Positions 29,570 through 39,364 of a stretch of 64,000 nt of DNA are shown here, in pieces. The notes beneath the pieces are model-generated. The model saw only the letters and a program-made list of their open reading frames with translations, did no database searches and was not told the origin of the DNA. Each line of letters opens with the position of its first letter. The first letter of the stretch is position 1. The position numbers and the translations under genes were made by a program. This stretch comes from Lachnospiraceae bacterium (GTDB lineage: Bacteria; Bacillota; Clostridia; Lachnospirales; Lachnospiraceae). The stretch lies in contig JAFUJA010000026.1 of assembly GCA_017473905.1 (NCBI GenBank), forward strand, positions 1-64,000, given 5' to 3'.

Positions 29570-32500
29570 ATGTACAACAAAGTTTCAACGGATTTGAATT
29601 TCGTGCAGCGTGAAAAAGAGATAGAGAATTTCTGGAAAGAGAATGATATTTTCCGTAAAAGTATGGAGAACCGTAAGGAAGGTGAAACTTATACCTTTTA
29701 TGACGGCCCCCCTACCGCAAACGGTAAGCCTCATATCGGTCACGTTTTAACCCGTGTTATTAAGGACATGATTCCCCGCTACAGAACCATGAAAGGATAT
29801 ATGGTTCCCCGTAAGGCCGGCTGGGATACTCATGGACTTCCTGTAGAAATTGAAGTTGAAAAGCTTCTTGGTCTTGACGGTAAGGAACAGATTGAAGAGT
29901 ACGGCCTTGAGCCTTTTATCGGCAAGTGTAAGGAAAGCGTTTGGAAATACAAAGGAATGTGGGAGGATTTCTCCGGTACCGTTGGCTTCTGGGCTGATAT
30001 GGACGACCCTTATGTAACATACCATGATGATTTTATCGAATCCGAATGGTGGGCTTTAAAAGAAATCTGGAACAAAGGCCTTTTATACAAAGGTTTTAAA
30101 ATTGTACCCTATTGCCCCCGTTGCGGAACCTCTCTTTCTTCCCACGAAGTGGCACAGGGCTATAAGGATGTAAAAGAACGTTCAGCCATTGCACGTTTTA
30201 AGGTAAAAGGAGAAGATGCGTACATCCTTGCATGGACAACAACTCCCTGGACATTACCCTCCAACGTGGCACTTTGCGTAAACCCTAATGAGGAGTACTG
30301 CAAGGTAAAAGCTGCAGACGGCAATGTATATTACATGGCAAAAGCTCTTCTTGATACCATTCTCGGAAGACTGGCAGAAGAAGGAAAACCTGCATACGAA
30401 ATCCTTGAAACCTATATCGGTAAAGATTTGGAATACAAAGAATATGAGCCTTTATTCAACCATGCGGTTGAAATCTGCGAGAAGCAGAATAAGAAGGCGT
30501 TTTTCGTAACCTGTGATACCTACGTAACATTGACAGACGGTACAGGTGTTGTACATATTGCACCTGCATTCGGTGAAGATGATGCTAACGTGGGACGTAA
30601 CTATGATTTACCCTTCGTACAGCTTGTAGATTCCAAGGGTGAAATGACCAAGGAAACTCCCTGGGCAGGAACTTTCTGTAAAGATGCGGACAAGCTTGTA
30701 CTTGTAGAACTTGAAAAGAACGGTCTTCTTTATGATGCACCTAAGTTTGAACACAGCTATCCTCACTGCTGGAGATGTGATACTCCGTTGATTTACTACG
30801 CACGTGAGTCATGGTTCATTAAGATGACTGCCGTAAAAGAAGACTTAATCCGTAACAATAACACCATTAACTGGATTCCCGAGTCCATCGGTAAAGGCCG
30901 TTTCGGTGACTGGCTTGAAAATATTCAGGACTGGGGTATTTCCCGTAACCGTTACTGGGGAACACCGCTGAATATCTGGGAATGTAGCGAATGTGGTCAC
31001 ATGCACTCCATCGGAAGCCGTGAGGAATTAAAATCCTTAAGCAATAATTATCCGGAAGGCGGCGTGGAACTTCACAGACCGTTTATTGATGAAGTAACCT
31101 TCCCCTGCGAGACGTGTGGCGGTACCATGAAGCGTGTATCCGAAGTAATTGACTGTTGGTTTGACTCCGGCGCAATGCCCTTCGCACAGCATCATTATCC
31201 CTTCGAAAACAAAGAGAAGTTTGAGGCACAGTTCCCTGCTCAGTTTATTTCTGAGGCAGTTGACCAGACCAGAGGATGGTTCTATTCCCTTTTGGCAGAG
31301 TCTACTCTGTTGTTCAACAAGGCTCCTTACGAAAACGTTATTGTTTTAGGACATGTACAGGATGAAAACGGACAGAAGATGAGTAAGTCCAAGGGAAATG
31401 CGGTAGATCCTTTTGATGCACTTCAGACCTATGGTGCAGATGCTATCCGTTGGTACTTCTACATTAACTCCGCACCCTGGTTACCGAACCGTTTCCACGG
31501 CAAGGCGGTACAGGAAGGACAGCGTAAGTTTATGGGTACTCTTTGGAATACCTACGCATTCTTTGTTTTATATGCCAACATTGACAATTTCGATGCAACC
31601 AAATATACATTGGAATACGATAAATTAACGGTAATGGATAAGTGGCTTCTTTCCAAGATGAATTCCGTAATCAAGGAAGTAGATGATGACCTTTCCAACT
31701 ACCGTATTCCCGAAGCTGCAAGAGCATTGCAGGAATTTGTGGATGAAATGAGTAACTGGTATGTACGCCGCGGACGTGAACGTTTCTGGGCTAAGGGCAT
31801 GGAGCAGGATAAGATTAATGCATACATGACCCTTTACACTGCTCTTGTAACCGTATCCAAAGTGGCTGCACCTATGATTCCTTTTATGACAGAACAGATT
31901 TACCGCAATCTGGTTTGCAGCATTGATGCAAGCGCACCGGAAAGTATCCATTTATGTGACTTCCCTGTTGCGGATGAATCCATGATTGACAAGAAACTGG
32001 AAGAAGATATGGATGCAGTTTTAAAGACCGTTGTTCTTGGTCGTGCCTGCAGAAATACCGCAAATATCAAGAACCGCCAGCCTATTGCTACCATGTTTGT
32101 AAAAGCACCCTTCGCACTGGGTGAGTTCTATCAGGAAATCATCGAAGATGAGTTAAATGTGAAGAAGGTGGTATTTACCGATGAGGTAAGAGAATTTACC
32201 ACATACACCTTCAAACCCCAGCTTCGTACCGTGGGTCCTAAGTACGGCAAGCAGCTTGGCGGCATCCAGAAGTATTTAGGCAGCGTGGATGGCAATGACG
32301 CCATAGATATTTTAAAAGAAAAAGGTGCGTTGACCTTTGATGTGGACGGAACGGAAGTATCTCTTGCAGAAGAAGACCTTCTTATCGATATGAAGCAGAA
32401 AGAGGGCTATGTAACAGAGGCGGATGCAACCGTAACCGTTATCTTGGATACAAATCTTACTCCCGAGCTTTTGGAAGAAGGTTTCATGTATGAAGTTATC

Positions 32501-32725
32501 AGTAAAATCCAGACCATGAGAAAGGATTGTGATTTTGAGGTAATGGATCACATCCGTGTATATCTGGAAGGAAACGATAAGATTGCCGAAATCGTAAAGA
32601 AAAACGAAAAGGCTATTTCCGAAAAGGTACTTGCAGACGAAGTCCTTTACGGTGCAACCTGTGATACATCCAAGGAATGGAATGTAAACGGTGAAGATAT
32701 TAAGATTGGTGTTTGCAGAATCTAA
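29570..32725 (+). CDS. ileS: Isoleucyl-tRNA synthetase
   Basis: 1051 residues. Charges tRNA-Ile. Class I signatures: HIGH at 55-58 (in DGPPTANGKPHIGH) and KMSKS at 603-607 (GQKMSKSKGN). The editing domain carries TTTPWTLPSNVALCV. The tRNA-binding anticodon domain is near 680-830 (VDEMSNWYVRRGRERFW). The long C-terminus and total length fit the longer clostridial/eukaryote-like form of the enzyme rather than the ~930-residue type. RBS AAAGGAG. Zinc-type CxxC pairs are visible (CPRCG, CSECG, CETCGG, CWRC). Confidence 0.96.
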   Translation: MYNKVSTDLNFVQREKEIENFWKENDIFRKSMENRKEGETYTFYDGPPTANGKPHIGHVLTRVIKDMIPRYRTMKGYMVPRKAGWDTHGLPVEIEVEKLLGLDGKEQIEEYGLEPFIGKCKESVWKYKGMWEDFSGTVGFWADMDDPYVTYHDDFIESEWWALKEIWNKGLLYKGFKIVPYCPRCGTSLSSHEVAQGYKDVKERSAIARFKVKGEDAYILAWTTTPWTLPSNVALCVNPNEEYCKVKAADGNVYYMAKALLDTILGRLAEEGKPAYEILETYIGKDLEYKEYEPLFNHAVEICEKQNKKAFFVTCDTYVTLTDGTGVVHIAPAFGEDDANVGRNYDLPFVQLVDSKGEMTKETPWAGTFCKDADKLVLVELEKNGLLYDAPKFEHSYPHCWRCDTPLIYYARESWFIKMTAVKEDLIRNNNTINWIPESIGKGRFGDWLENIQDWGISRNRYWGTPLNIWECSECGHMHSIGSREELKSLSNNYPEGGVELHRPFIDEVTFPCETCGGTMKRVSEVIDCWFDSGAMPFAQHHYPFENKEKFEAQFPAQFISEAVDQTRGWFYSLLAESTLLFNKAPYENVIVLGHVQDENGQKMSKSKGNAVDPFDALQTYGADAIRWYFYINSAPWLPNRFHGKAVQEGQRKFMGTLWNTYAFFVLYANIDNFDATKYTLEYDKLTVMDKWLLSKMNSVIKEVDDDLSNYRIPEAARALQEFVDEMSNWYVRRGRERFWAKGMEQDKINAYMTLYTALVTVSKVAAPMIPFMTEQIYRNLVCSIDASAPESIHLCDFPVADESMIDKKLEEDMDAVLKTVVLGRACRNTANIKNRQPIATMFVKAPFALGEFYQEIIEDELNVKKVVFTDEVREFTTYTFKPQLRTVGPKYGKQLGGIQKYLGSVDGNDAIDILKEKGALTFDVDGTEVSLAEEDLLIDMKQKEGYVTEADATVTVILDTNLTPELLEEGFMYEVISKIQTMRKDCDFEVMDHIRVYLEGNDKIAEIVKKNEKAISEKVLADEVLYGATCDTSKEWNVNGEDIKIGVCRI

Positions 32726-32731
32726 AAAGAA

Positions 32732-32788
32732 ACAGGAGGGGTCCTGTTGAAAAGCATCAAAGCGTAGTGTTGCCGGTTTTTTCCGGCA
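32732..32788 (+). other. Two small perfect hairpins in the ileS-glgP gap
   Basis: ACAGGA-GGGG-TCCTGT (32732-32747) and TGCCGG-TTTTTT-CCGGCA (32771-32788). Neither has a T-tail of normal terminator form. They may be processing or attenuating elements between two housekeeping genes, or chance. Confidence 0.35.
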
Positions 32789-32822
32789 GGGGGCAGATAA
32801 AAACACGAACGGAGGATGAATT

Positions 32823-35372
32823 ATGGCAAACAAAAAGGAAACTGAAAAGAAAACAACAGCCACAAAAACAGCGGGTGCAAAAGCAAGCAGCAAGAAAGCT
32901 GTTCCGGCAGCTGCAGCGGAACGTAAATTCCGTTTTGACAAGGAGCTTTTTAAGCGTAGTGTTTTATACAATGTGAAGACCTTGTACCGCCAGACCATGG
33001 AAGAAGCTACCCAGCAGCAGATTTTTCAGGCTGTATCTTATGCAATCAAAGACCAGATTGTTGACAACTGGTTAAAAACCCAGGAAGCATACGAGAAAGA
33101 AGATCCTAAGACAGTATATTATCTTTCCATGGAGTTCCTTATGGGACGTGCCCTTGGCAACAATATGATTAACCTTATGGCTTACAATGACGTAAAAGAG
33201 GCATTGGAAGAGCTGGGTGTGGATATTAATGTTATCGAAGATCAGGAGCCGGATGCAGCACTGGGTAATGGTGGTCTTGGCCGTCTTGCTGCCTGCTTCT
33301 TAGACTCTTTAGCAACCCTCGGATATTCCGCTTACGGTTGCGGTATCCGTTACCGTTACGGTATGTTCAAGCAGGAAATCAGAGACGGTTATCAGGTGGA
33401 GGTTCCCGATAACTGGCTTGCTGACGGAAATCCCTTCGAATTACGCCGTCCTGAATACACCAAAGAAGTGCGTTTCGGCGGATATGTGAATGTAAGAGTG
33501 GACGAAAACGGCAGAAGCAACTACTATCAGGAAGGTTACCAGGCTGTAAAAGCAATTCCCTATGACCTTCCCATCGTAGGTTACGGAAACGGCATCGTAA
33601 ATACACTTCGTATCTGGGATGCGGCTCCCATCGACTGCTTCCGTCTGGATTCCTTTGATAAGGGTGATTACCAGAAGGCAGTAGAACAGGAGAACCTTGC
33701 AAGAAACATCGTAGAGGTTCTTTATCCCAACGATAACCACTATGCAGGTAAGGAATTACGTTTAAAACAGCAGTATTTCTTTATCTCTGCGTCCGTCCAG
33801 GAAGCAGTGGAGAAGTATTTAAGAAATCACGATGATATTCGTAAATTCCACGAGAAAGTAACGTTCCAGTTAAACGATACCCATCCTACCGTTGCAATCG
33901 CTGAACTGATGCGTATTTTAATGGATGAGCATTATCTTACATGGGACGAAGCATGGGAAGTAACCACAAAGACCTGTGCATATACAAACCATACCATTAT
34001 GTCTGAAGCTTTGGAGAAGTGGCCTATCGAACTTTTTAGTCGTCTTCTTCCCAGAATCTACCAGATTATTGAAGAAATCAACAGAAGATTCATTGAACAG
34101 ATTCAGGCTGCTTATCCCGGAAATCAGGATAAAATCAGTAAAATGGCTATCATTTATGACGGTCAGGTTAAAATGGCACACCTTGCAATCGTTGCAGGTT
34201 ACTCCGTAAACGGTGTTGCAAGACTTCATACTGAAATCCTTAAGAATCAGGAGCTTCGCGACTTTTATGAGATGATGCCGGATAAGTTTAACAACAAGAC
34301 AAACGGTATCACCCAGAGAAGATTCCTTCTTCACGGTAATCCTCTCCTTGCTGACTGGGTAACCGCTCATGTAGGCGATGACTGGATTACAGATCTTCCC
34401 AAGATTGCAGGCCTTAAGGTATATGCATCAGATAAAAAGGCACAGGCTGAGTTCATGAACATTAAGTATCAGAACAAGGTTCGTCTTGCGAAATATATCC
34501 TTGAACACAACGGAATTGAAGTGGATCCCCGCTCCATTTTCGATGTTCAGGTTAAGAGATTGCATGAATATAAGCGTCAGCTTTTAAATATTTTACATGT
34601 AATGTATCTGTACAATGAGTTAAAAGAGCATCCCAACATGGAATTCTACCCCAGAACCTTCATCTTCGGTGCAAAGGCTGCGGCAGGATACCGGAATGCA
34701 AAGTTAACCATTAAATTAATCAATGCGGTAGCGGATGTTATCAACAACGATAAGTCCATTAACGGTAAAATCAAAGTTGTTTTCATCGAAAACTATCGCG
34801 TATCCAATGCAGAGCTTATTTTTGCGGCAGCAGACGTTTCCGAGCAGATTTCCACCGCAAGTAAGGAAGCAAGCGGTACCGGTAACATGAAGTTTATGTT
34901 AAACGGTGCGTTGACCATTGGAACCATGGACGGTGCTAATGTGGAAATCGTGGAAGAAGTAGGCGAAGAGAATGCATTTATCTTCGGTCTTTCCTCTGAT
35001 GAAGTTATCCGCTATGAAAATCAGGGCGGCTACAATCCTATGGAAATCTTCAACAACGATGCAGATATCCGCAAAGTGCTGATGCAGTTAATCAACGGAA
35101 CATACTCTCCCGATGATACGGAGCGTTTCCGTCATCTGTATAACTCTCTTTTAAATACCGAGAGTACATCAAAAGCAGATACTTATTTTATTTTAAAAGA
35201 CTTCAGATCCTACGCAGAAGCACAGAAGCGTGTGGGTGAAGCATATATGGATGAGGAACGCTGGGCAGAAAGCGCTATTTTAAACGTGGCATGCAGCGGC
35301 AAATTTACCTCTGACAGAACTATCCAGCAGTATGTGGATGAAATCTGGAAACTGGACAAGGTTGTATTGTAG
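32823..35372 (+). CDS. glgP: Glycogen/maltodextrin phosphorylase
   Basis: 849 residues. Releases glucose-1-phosphate from alpha-1,4-glucans. The PLP-binding lysine is K690 in [13 protein letters not shown]; the conserved [12 protein letters not shown] and [18 protein letters not shown] are in the N-terminal half. Odd feature: the first ~35 residues are an Ala/Lys/Thr-rich low-complexity extension ([18 protein letters not shown]) before the domain starts at [19 protein letters not shown]. Ten bp separate it from the hydratase gene. Confidence 0.95.
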   Translation: MANKKETEKKTTATKTAGAKASSKKAVPAAAAERKFRFDKELFKRSVLYNVKTLYRQTMEEATQQQIFQAVSYAIKDQIVDNWLKTQEAYEKEDPKTVYYLSMEFLMGRALGNNMINLMAYNDVKEALEELGVDINVIEDQEPDAALGNGGLGRLAACFLDSLATLGYSAYGCGIRYRYGMFKQEIRDGYQVEVPDNWLADGNPFELRRPEYTKEVRFGGYVNVRVDENGRSNYYQEGYQAVKAIPYDLPIVGYGNGIVNTLRIWDAAPIDCFRLDSFDKGDYQKAVEQENLARNIVEVLYPNDNHYAGKELRLKQQYFFISASVQEAVEKYLRNHDDIRKFHEKVTFQLNDTHPTVAIAELMRILMDEHYLTWDEAWEVTTKTCAYTNHTIMSEALEKWPIELFSRLLPRIYQIIEEINRRFIEQIQAAYPGNQDKISKMAIIYDGQVKMAHLAIVAGYSVNGVARLHTEILKNQELRDFYEMMPDKFNNKTNGITQRRFLLHGNPLLADWVTAHVGDDWITDLPKIAGLKVYASDKKAQAEFMNIKYQNKVRLAKYILEHNGIEVDPRSIFDVQVKRLHEYKRQLLNILHVMYLYNELKEHPNMEFYPRTFIFGAKAAAGYRNAKLTIKLINAVADVINNDKSINGKIKVVFIENYRVSNAELIFAAADVSEQISTASKEASGTGNMKFMLNGALTIGTMDGANVEIVEEVGEENAFIFGLSSDEVIRYENQGGYNPMEIFNNDADIRKVLMQLINGTYSPDDTERFRHLYNSLLNTESTSKADTYFILKDFRSYAEAQKRVGEAYMDEERWAESAILNVACSGKFTSDRTIQQYVDEIWKLDKVVL

Positions 35373-35382
35373 GAGGATTGAA

Positions 35383-37671
35383 ATGATTCAGTTAAGCAAA
35401 GGCGGCGCCTACCTCATTAACGGAAGCGAACTTATCGCAGACGGTCCTGAGGCACTGGCAGAAGTTGCCGCTAAAACAGGTAAAAATATTACAAAAGAAG
35501 AAGCTGTGAAACAGACGATTGCTTACGGTATTCTGGAAGCGCACAACACTTCCGACAACATGGATAAGCTGAAAATCCGTTTTGATAAGCTTACATCCCA
35601 TGACATTACTTTTGTTGGTATTATTCAGACCGCACGTGCATCAGGACTTGAGAAGTTCCCCATGCCTTACGTGCTTACCAACTGCCACAACTCTCTTTGT
35701 GCGGTTGGAGGTACCATCAATGAGGATGACCACATGTTTGGTCTTTCCTGTGCAAAGAAATACGGCGGTGTATATGTACCTCCTCACCAGGCGGTTATTC
35801 ACCAGTTCGCAAGAGAAATGCTTGCTGGCGGCGGTAAGATGATTCTTGGTTCCGACTCCCATACCCGTTACGGTGCTCTTGGTACCATGGCAATGGGTGA
35901 AGGCGGTCCCGAGCTTGTAAAACAGCTTTTGAACCAGACATACGATATTAATATGCCCGGCGTGATTGCAGTGCACTTAACGGGAGCACCTTCCCACGGC
36001 GTAGGTCCTCAGGACGTTGCTCTTGCAATTATCGGTGCAGTATTTAAAAATGGCTATGTAAAGAATAAAGTAATGGAATTCGTAGGACCCGGCGTGGCTT
36101 CCTTAACACCTGATTTCCGTATCGGTATCGATGTTATGACCACTGAAACCACATGTCTTTCCTCTATCTGGTGTACAGACTCCCAGGTGGAAGAATTCTA
36201 TGAAATTCATGGACGTAAGGGAGAATACAAGGAATTAAATCCCGGCGAAGTTGCTTACTATGACGGTGTGATTTCCGTTGATTTGTCTGCAATTAAGCCT
36301 ATGATTGCAATGCCTTTCCATCCCAGTAATACCTATACCATCGATGAGTTGAATGCAAACCTTTTAGATATTCTTGATGACGTAGAGAAGAAAGCAGCAG
36401 TCAGCCTTGACGGAGCCGTAGAATATACTTTGAAGAATAAAGTGCGTAACGGTAAGCTTTATGTAGATCAGGGTATTATTGCAGGTTGTGCCGGCGGTGG
36501 ATTTGAGAACATCTGCGCTGCAGCAGATATTTTGAAAGGCAAGTTTATCGGTGCGGATGAATTCACATTAAGTGTATATCCCGCATCCATGCCCGTATAT
36601 ATGGAACTGGTTCGTAACGGTTGTGCAGCAAATATTATGCAGACCGGTGCCATTATGAAAACAGCATTCTGCGGTCCCTGCTTCGGTGCAGGAGATACTC
36701 CCGCAAATAATGCATTCAGTATCCGCCATTCAACACGTAACTTCCCTAACCGTGAAGGAAGTAAGCTTCAGAACGGCCAGATTTCATCCGTTGCACTTAT
36801 GGATGCACGTTCTATCGCTGCAACAGCAGCAAATAAGGGTATCCTTACCTCTGCTGCAGAATTTGACGGTACACTTGAGAAGTATAAATACTACTTTGAC
36901 AAGAGCATCTATGAGAATCGTGTATTTGATTCCAAGGGTGTGGCTGATAAGGATGCAGAAATCAAATTCGGTCCCAATATCAAAGACTGGCCTGCAATGT
37001 GTGCATTGACAGATGACCTTTTATTAAAAGTAGTATCCGAAATTCACGACCCTGTAACCACTACGGATGAATTGATTCCTTCCGGCGAGACTTCCTCTTT
37101 CCGTTCCAATCCTTTGGGACTTGCAGAGTTTGCTCTTTCCAGAAAGGATCCTGCATATGTAGGCCGTGCAAAGGAAATCCAGCTTGCTGAAAAGGCAAGA
37201 GAAGAAGGAAAATGTCCTGTGGAAGCGGTTCCCGAATTAAAGGATGTATTTGCAACCCTGGATGCTAACTTCCCCGGCCTCGTAAAAGAAAACGTGGGTA
37301 TCGGAAGCACCATCTTTGCGGTAAAACCCGGTGACGGTTCCGCTCGTGAGCAGGCGGCAAGCTGCCAGAAGGTACTTGGTGGCTGGGCAAACATTGCTAA
37401 CGAATATGCAACCAAGAGATATCGTTCCAACCTGATTAACTGGGGTATGCTTCCCTTCCTTTGCGAAGAAGGCGAACTTCCTTTTAAGAATCTGGATTAT
37501 ATCTATCTTCCCGGCATCCGCAAGGCAATTGAGGAGAAGCAGGAAATCATCAAGGCATATACGGTTAGCAACGGCACCGTAAAAGAATTTAATCTTACCG
37601 TTGGTGAATTAACCAATGAGGAAAGAGAAATCATCTTAAAAGGATGTCTGATTAACTATAACAGAATCTAA
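35383..37671 (+). CDS. Aconitase-superfamily hydratase (YbhJ-like)
   Basis: 762 residues from ATG 35383, directly after an AGGAGG. Aconitase/IPM-isomerase superfamily: [20 protein letters not shown], then three cluster cysteines (one in the GTINEDD-distal [10 protein letters not shown] region or IAGCAGGGF, two in FCGPCFGAG) and a C-terminal swivel domain with [14 protein letters not shown] (IxWG). The overall pattern is closer to the uncharacterised YbhJ-type than to true AcnA/AcnB. The substrate is unknown; citrate/isocitrate is possible but not shown. Co-transcribed with glgP; terminator at 37691. Confidence 0.82.
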   Translation: MIQLSKGGAYLINGSELIADGPEALAEVAAKTGKNITKEEAVKQTIAYGILEAHNTSDNMDKLKIRFDKLTSHDITFVGIIQTARASGLEKFPMPYVLTNCHNSLCAVGGTINEDDHMFGLSCAKKYGGVYVPPHQAVIHQFAREMLAGGGKMILGSDSHTRYGALGTMAMGEGGPELVKQLLNQTYDINMPGVIAVHLTGAPSHGVGPQDVALAIIGAVFKNGYVKNKVMEFVGPGVASLTPDFRIGIDVMTTETTCLSSIWCTDSQVEEFYEIHGRKGEYKELNPGEVAYYDGVISVDLSAIKPMIAMPFHPSNTYTIDELNANLLDILDDVEKKAAVSLDGAVEYTLKNKVRNGKLYVDQGIIAGCAGGGFENICAAADILKGKFIGADEFTLSVYPASMPVYMELVRNGCAANIMQTGAIMKTAFCGPCFGAGDTPANNAFSIRHSTRNFPNREGSKLQNGQISSVALMDARSIAATAANKGILTSAAEFDGTLEKYKYYFDKSIYENRVFDSKGVADKDAEIKFGPNIKDWPAMCALTDDLLLKVVSEIHDPVTTTDELIPSGETSSFRSNPLGLAEFALSRKDPAYVGRAKEIQLAEKAREEGKCPVEAVPELKDVFATLDANFPGLVKENVGIGSTIFAVKPGDGSAREQAASCQKVLGGWANIANEYATKRYRSNLINWGMLPFLCEEGELPFKNLDYIYLPGIRKAIEEKQEIIKAYTVSNGTVKEFNLTVGELTNEEREIILKGCLINYNRI

Positions 37672-37690
37672 AAGAGAATAAGATTTTATT

Positions 37691-37747
37691 AGAGCAGAGT
37701 ATATCTTTTCCGTGTTCACGGATGATATATTTCTGCTCTTTTTTTGT
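37691..37747 (+). terminator. Terminator after the glgP-hydratase operon
   Basis: AGAGCAGA pairs with TCTGCTCT, inner TATATC/GATATA and CCGTG/CACGG extend the stem, and TTTTTTT follows. Confidence 0.9.
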
Positions 37748-37804
37748 TCATAACACTATTTTTATCACTGGTGCAAAACCCCTTTTCTTTTCCAAAATTT
37801 GTAG

Positions 37805-38240
37805 TATAGTAAAGACATGAAATACATCTGAAGCAAAGTAAGAAAGCAGAAGTGATTCGGCGAGAGCGGATGTTTTCTTACAGGGTCAGAACCGGTTCGA
37901 ATGGAATCTCATCTTTCAGGGTTTCAAGGAAACGGAGTCACTTTCAACTGTTAAGGTTTCTGTTTTTAACCAATAACAAGAAAGTGACATTTCTGTGAAT
38001 CATCTGTAGCAGAAACGTTGACGGAAGCAAGTGGTGAAGGGACCGCGAAAGCTTGCAAGCGGAGAGGTCATTGGAAAAGGAAAGACAGCTTTGGAATTAC
38101 ATAGAAATGAGTCGTATATTTCGGATAGATGATTCGTTTCTGGCATTCATGCAGGAGCATGGGTGTAACATGAAAAAAGTTGGAAAAAGAAACGGTAAAA
38201 AAGATTTTATCTTTTGTGCAGTTTCTTTTTCCATTTTTAT
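37805..38240 (+). ncRNA. Candidate structured RNA or leader upstream of the SpoIIQ-like gene
   Basis: About 430 nt without a credible gene, from a possible -10 (TATAGT, 37805-37810; no good -35) to a strong terminator. Helices visible in order: GTAAGAAA 37838-37845 with TTTCTTAC 37874-37881; the GAACCGGTTC palindrome; GTTTC-AAG-GAAAC 37921-37933; GTCACTTTC 37937-37945 with GAAAGTGAC 37980-37988, with TGTTA/TAACA and GGTT/AACC nested inside; TTTCTG 37990-37995 with CAGAAA 38010-38015; and a GCAAG/CTTGC or CCGC/GCGG helix near 38027-38062. I could not match it to c-di-AMP, c-di-GMP, T-box, SAM, lysine, RNase P or tmRNA. It may be a riboswitch-type leader or an independent RNA. Confidence 0.45.
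38181..38238 (+). terminator. Long-stem intrinsic terminator
   Basis: TGGAAAAAGAAAC (38181-38193) pairs perfectly with GTTTCTTTTTCCA (38221-38233), with AAAAGAT/ATCTTTT nested inside, followed by TTTTT. It lies about 80 bp before the next start codon, the position of an attenuator, and overlaps an open frame at 38053-38280 that I therefore regard as non-coding. Confidence 0.8.
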
Positions 38241-38316
38241 TGCATATTTCGGTAAAAGCAGGAAAGACTATTTCATATAAAATCCAAAACGTGCCAGACA
38301 CAGAAACGGAGTGAAT

Positions 38317-39168
38317 ATGAAAAAGAAAAATTCTGCTTTTCGTAAGGAAAGACTCCTTATGTTATCCGCGACGGCATTTGTACTTACCGCGCTTACCATG
38401 ACCGGAGTCTATATGAGAGAAAAGAAAAATACCACGGATGAATACCGTCTTGACTTATCTCAGCTGGACAGTGAAGGCCTGTCTGAGAAGACGGAAGAAA
38501 TTGTAGAACAAAATGTTGCCATGCAGGGAGGAACCACCATTGCAGATGATTTAGATGCGGACCCTGATGCATGGGAAGTGGATGCCAATGACGTGGAAGC
38601 TATCCTGGCAGAAACTTTAAAAGATGTGGCAGACAAGAAAGAAAATGTTACCGCTGCAGATGCAGGGGAAGCCGAAGCTCCTTCGGAAGAAGCCGGTGAA
38701 GAAGAGGAAGAGGCAGTGGAAACCGCAGGCGGTGCCAAAAAGGCGGATTTTAACTTCCCTATGAATCAGCATCTTACATGGCCTGTTGTGGGAGAAATCC
38801 TGATGAATTACAGTATGGATAAAACCGTACTTTTTAAAACCCTGGGACAGTATCGTTACAATCCTGCGCTTATTATCGGAGCAACGGAAGGCAAGGAGGT
38901 TCTTGCTGCGGCTAATGGTGTCTGTGTAAGAACGGAGAAAACCACAGAGCTTGGTAATACCATGGTATTTGACTTAGGTGACGGCTATGAACTTACCTAT
39001 GGCCAGCTGGGAACCATCACCATGAAGGTCGGTGATGTAATGAAAGAAGGAGATATTATCGGAACCGTGGGTACTCCCAGCATTTATTACGCACAGGAGG
39101 GTGCCAATCTGTATATGAAACTCACCAAAGACGGTGTCCCCGTTAATCCCATGAATGTTTTAGATTAA
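38317..39168 (+). CDS. SpoIIQ-like LytM/M23 protein lacking zinc ligands
   Basis: 283 residues from ATG 38317 (GGAG at 38308; a GTG at 38311 is in the site). One membrane segment (~14-34), a linker rich in Asp/Glu/Ala (~70-145), then a LytM fold: EVLAAANGVCVRT, MVFDLGDGYELTYGQLG and VGDVMKEGDIIGTVGTP. All four metal ligands are replaced: the HxxxD pair by Asn/Ile, the YxHL His by Gln230, and the HLH His by Tyr266. Such inactive LytM domains with one span resemble SpoIIQ, which pairs with SpoIIIAH in the engulfed forespore. Name by analogy, not certain. Confidence 0.72.
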   Translation: MKKKNSAFRKERLLMLSATAFVLTALTMTGVYMREKKNTTDEYRLDLSQLDSEGLSEKTEEIVEQNVAMQGGTTIADDLDADPDAWEVDANDVEAILAETLKDVADKKENVTAADAGEAEAPSEEAGEEEEEAVETAGGAKKADFNFPMNQHLTWPVVGEILMNYSMDKTVLFKTLGQYRYNPALIIGATEGKEVLAAANGVCVRTEKTTELGNTMVFDLGDGYELTYGQLGTITMKVGDVMKEGDIIGTVGTPSIYYAQEGANLYMKLTKDGVPVNPMNVLD

Positions 39169-39173
39169 ATCAG

Positions 39174-39213
39174 AAAAGACTGTACTTTTTCGTAAAGTAT
39201 GGTCTTTTTTTTA
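39174..39213 (+). terminator. Terminator after the SpoIIQ-like gene
   Basis: AAAGAC-tgt-ACTTT pairs with AAAGT-atg-GTCTTT, followed by a run of T. Confidence 0.85.
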
Positions 39214-39262
39214 ATTTTTTAAAAGAATTGCAAAAAGCATTTATGATTGCTTAATTTATGTT

Positions 39263-39291
39263 TTGCGTAGATGTAATGAGTGTGATAGAAT
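39263..39291 (+). promoter_or_regulatory. Promoter of the BMP-kinase-GGDEF operon
   Basis: TTGCGT (39263-39268), 17-bp spacer, TAGAAT (39286-39291), about 75 bp upstream of the first gene. Confidence 0.6.
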
Positions 39292-39364
39292 AAAAAGTGT
39301 ATGTGTAAAAAAGAATAGGGGAATGTTTTGCTGCGTGTTGTATAGAAACAAGGAGACATTACGA

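Noticed and set aside
37892..37910. tRNA T-arm (GGTTCGAAT)
   Set aside because: The flanking bases do not form the 5-bp T-stem and no acceptor or anticodon stem was found.
38027..38069. T-box antiterminator (ACCGCG with a nearby TGGT)
   Set aside because: Six extra bases separate the two parts, no specifier stem is evident, and the gene downstream is not a synthetase or amino-acid gene.
38053..38280. A 75-codon gene ahead of the SpoIIQ-like gene
   Set aside because: Its 3' half is the long-stem terminator and it has no ribosome binding site.
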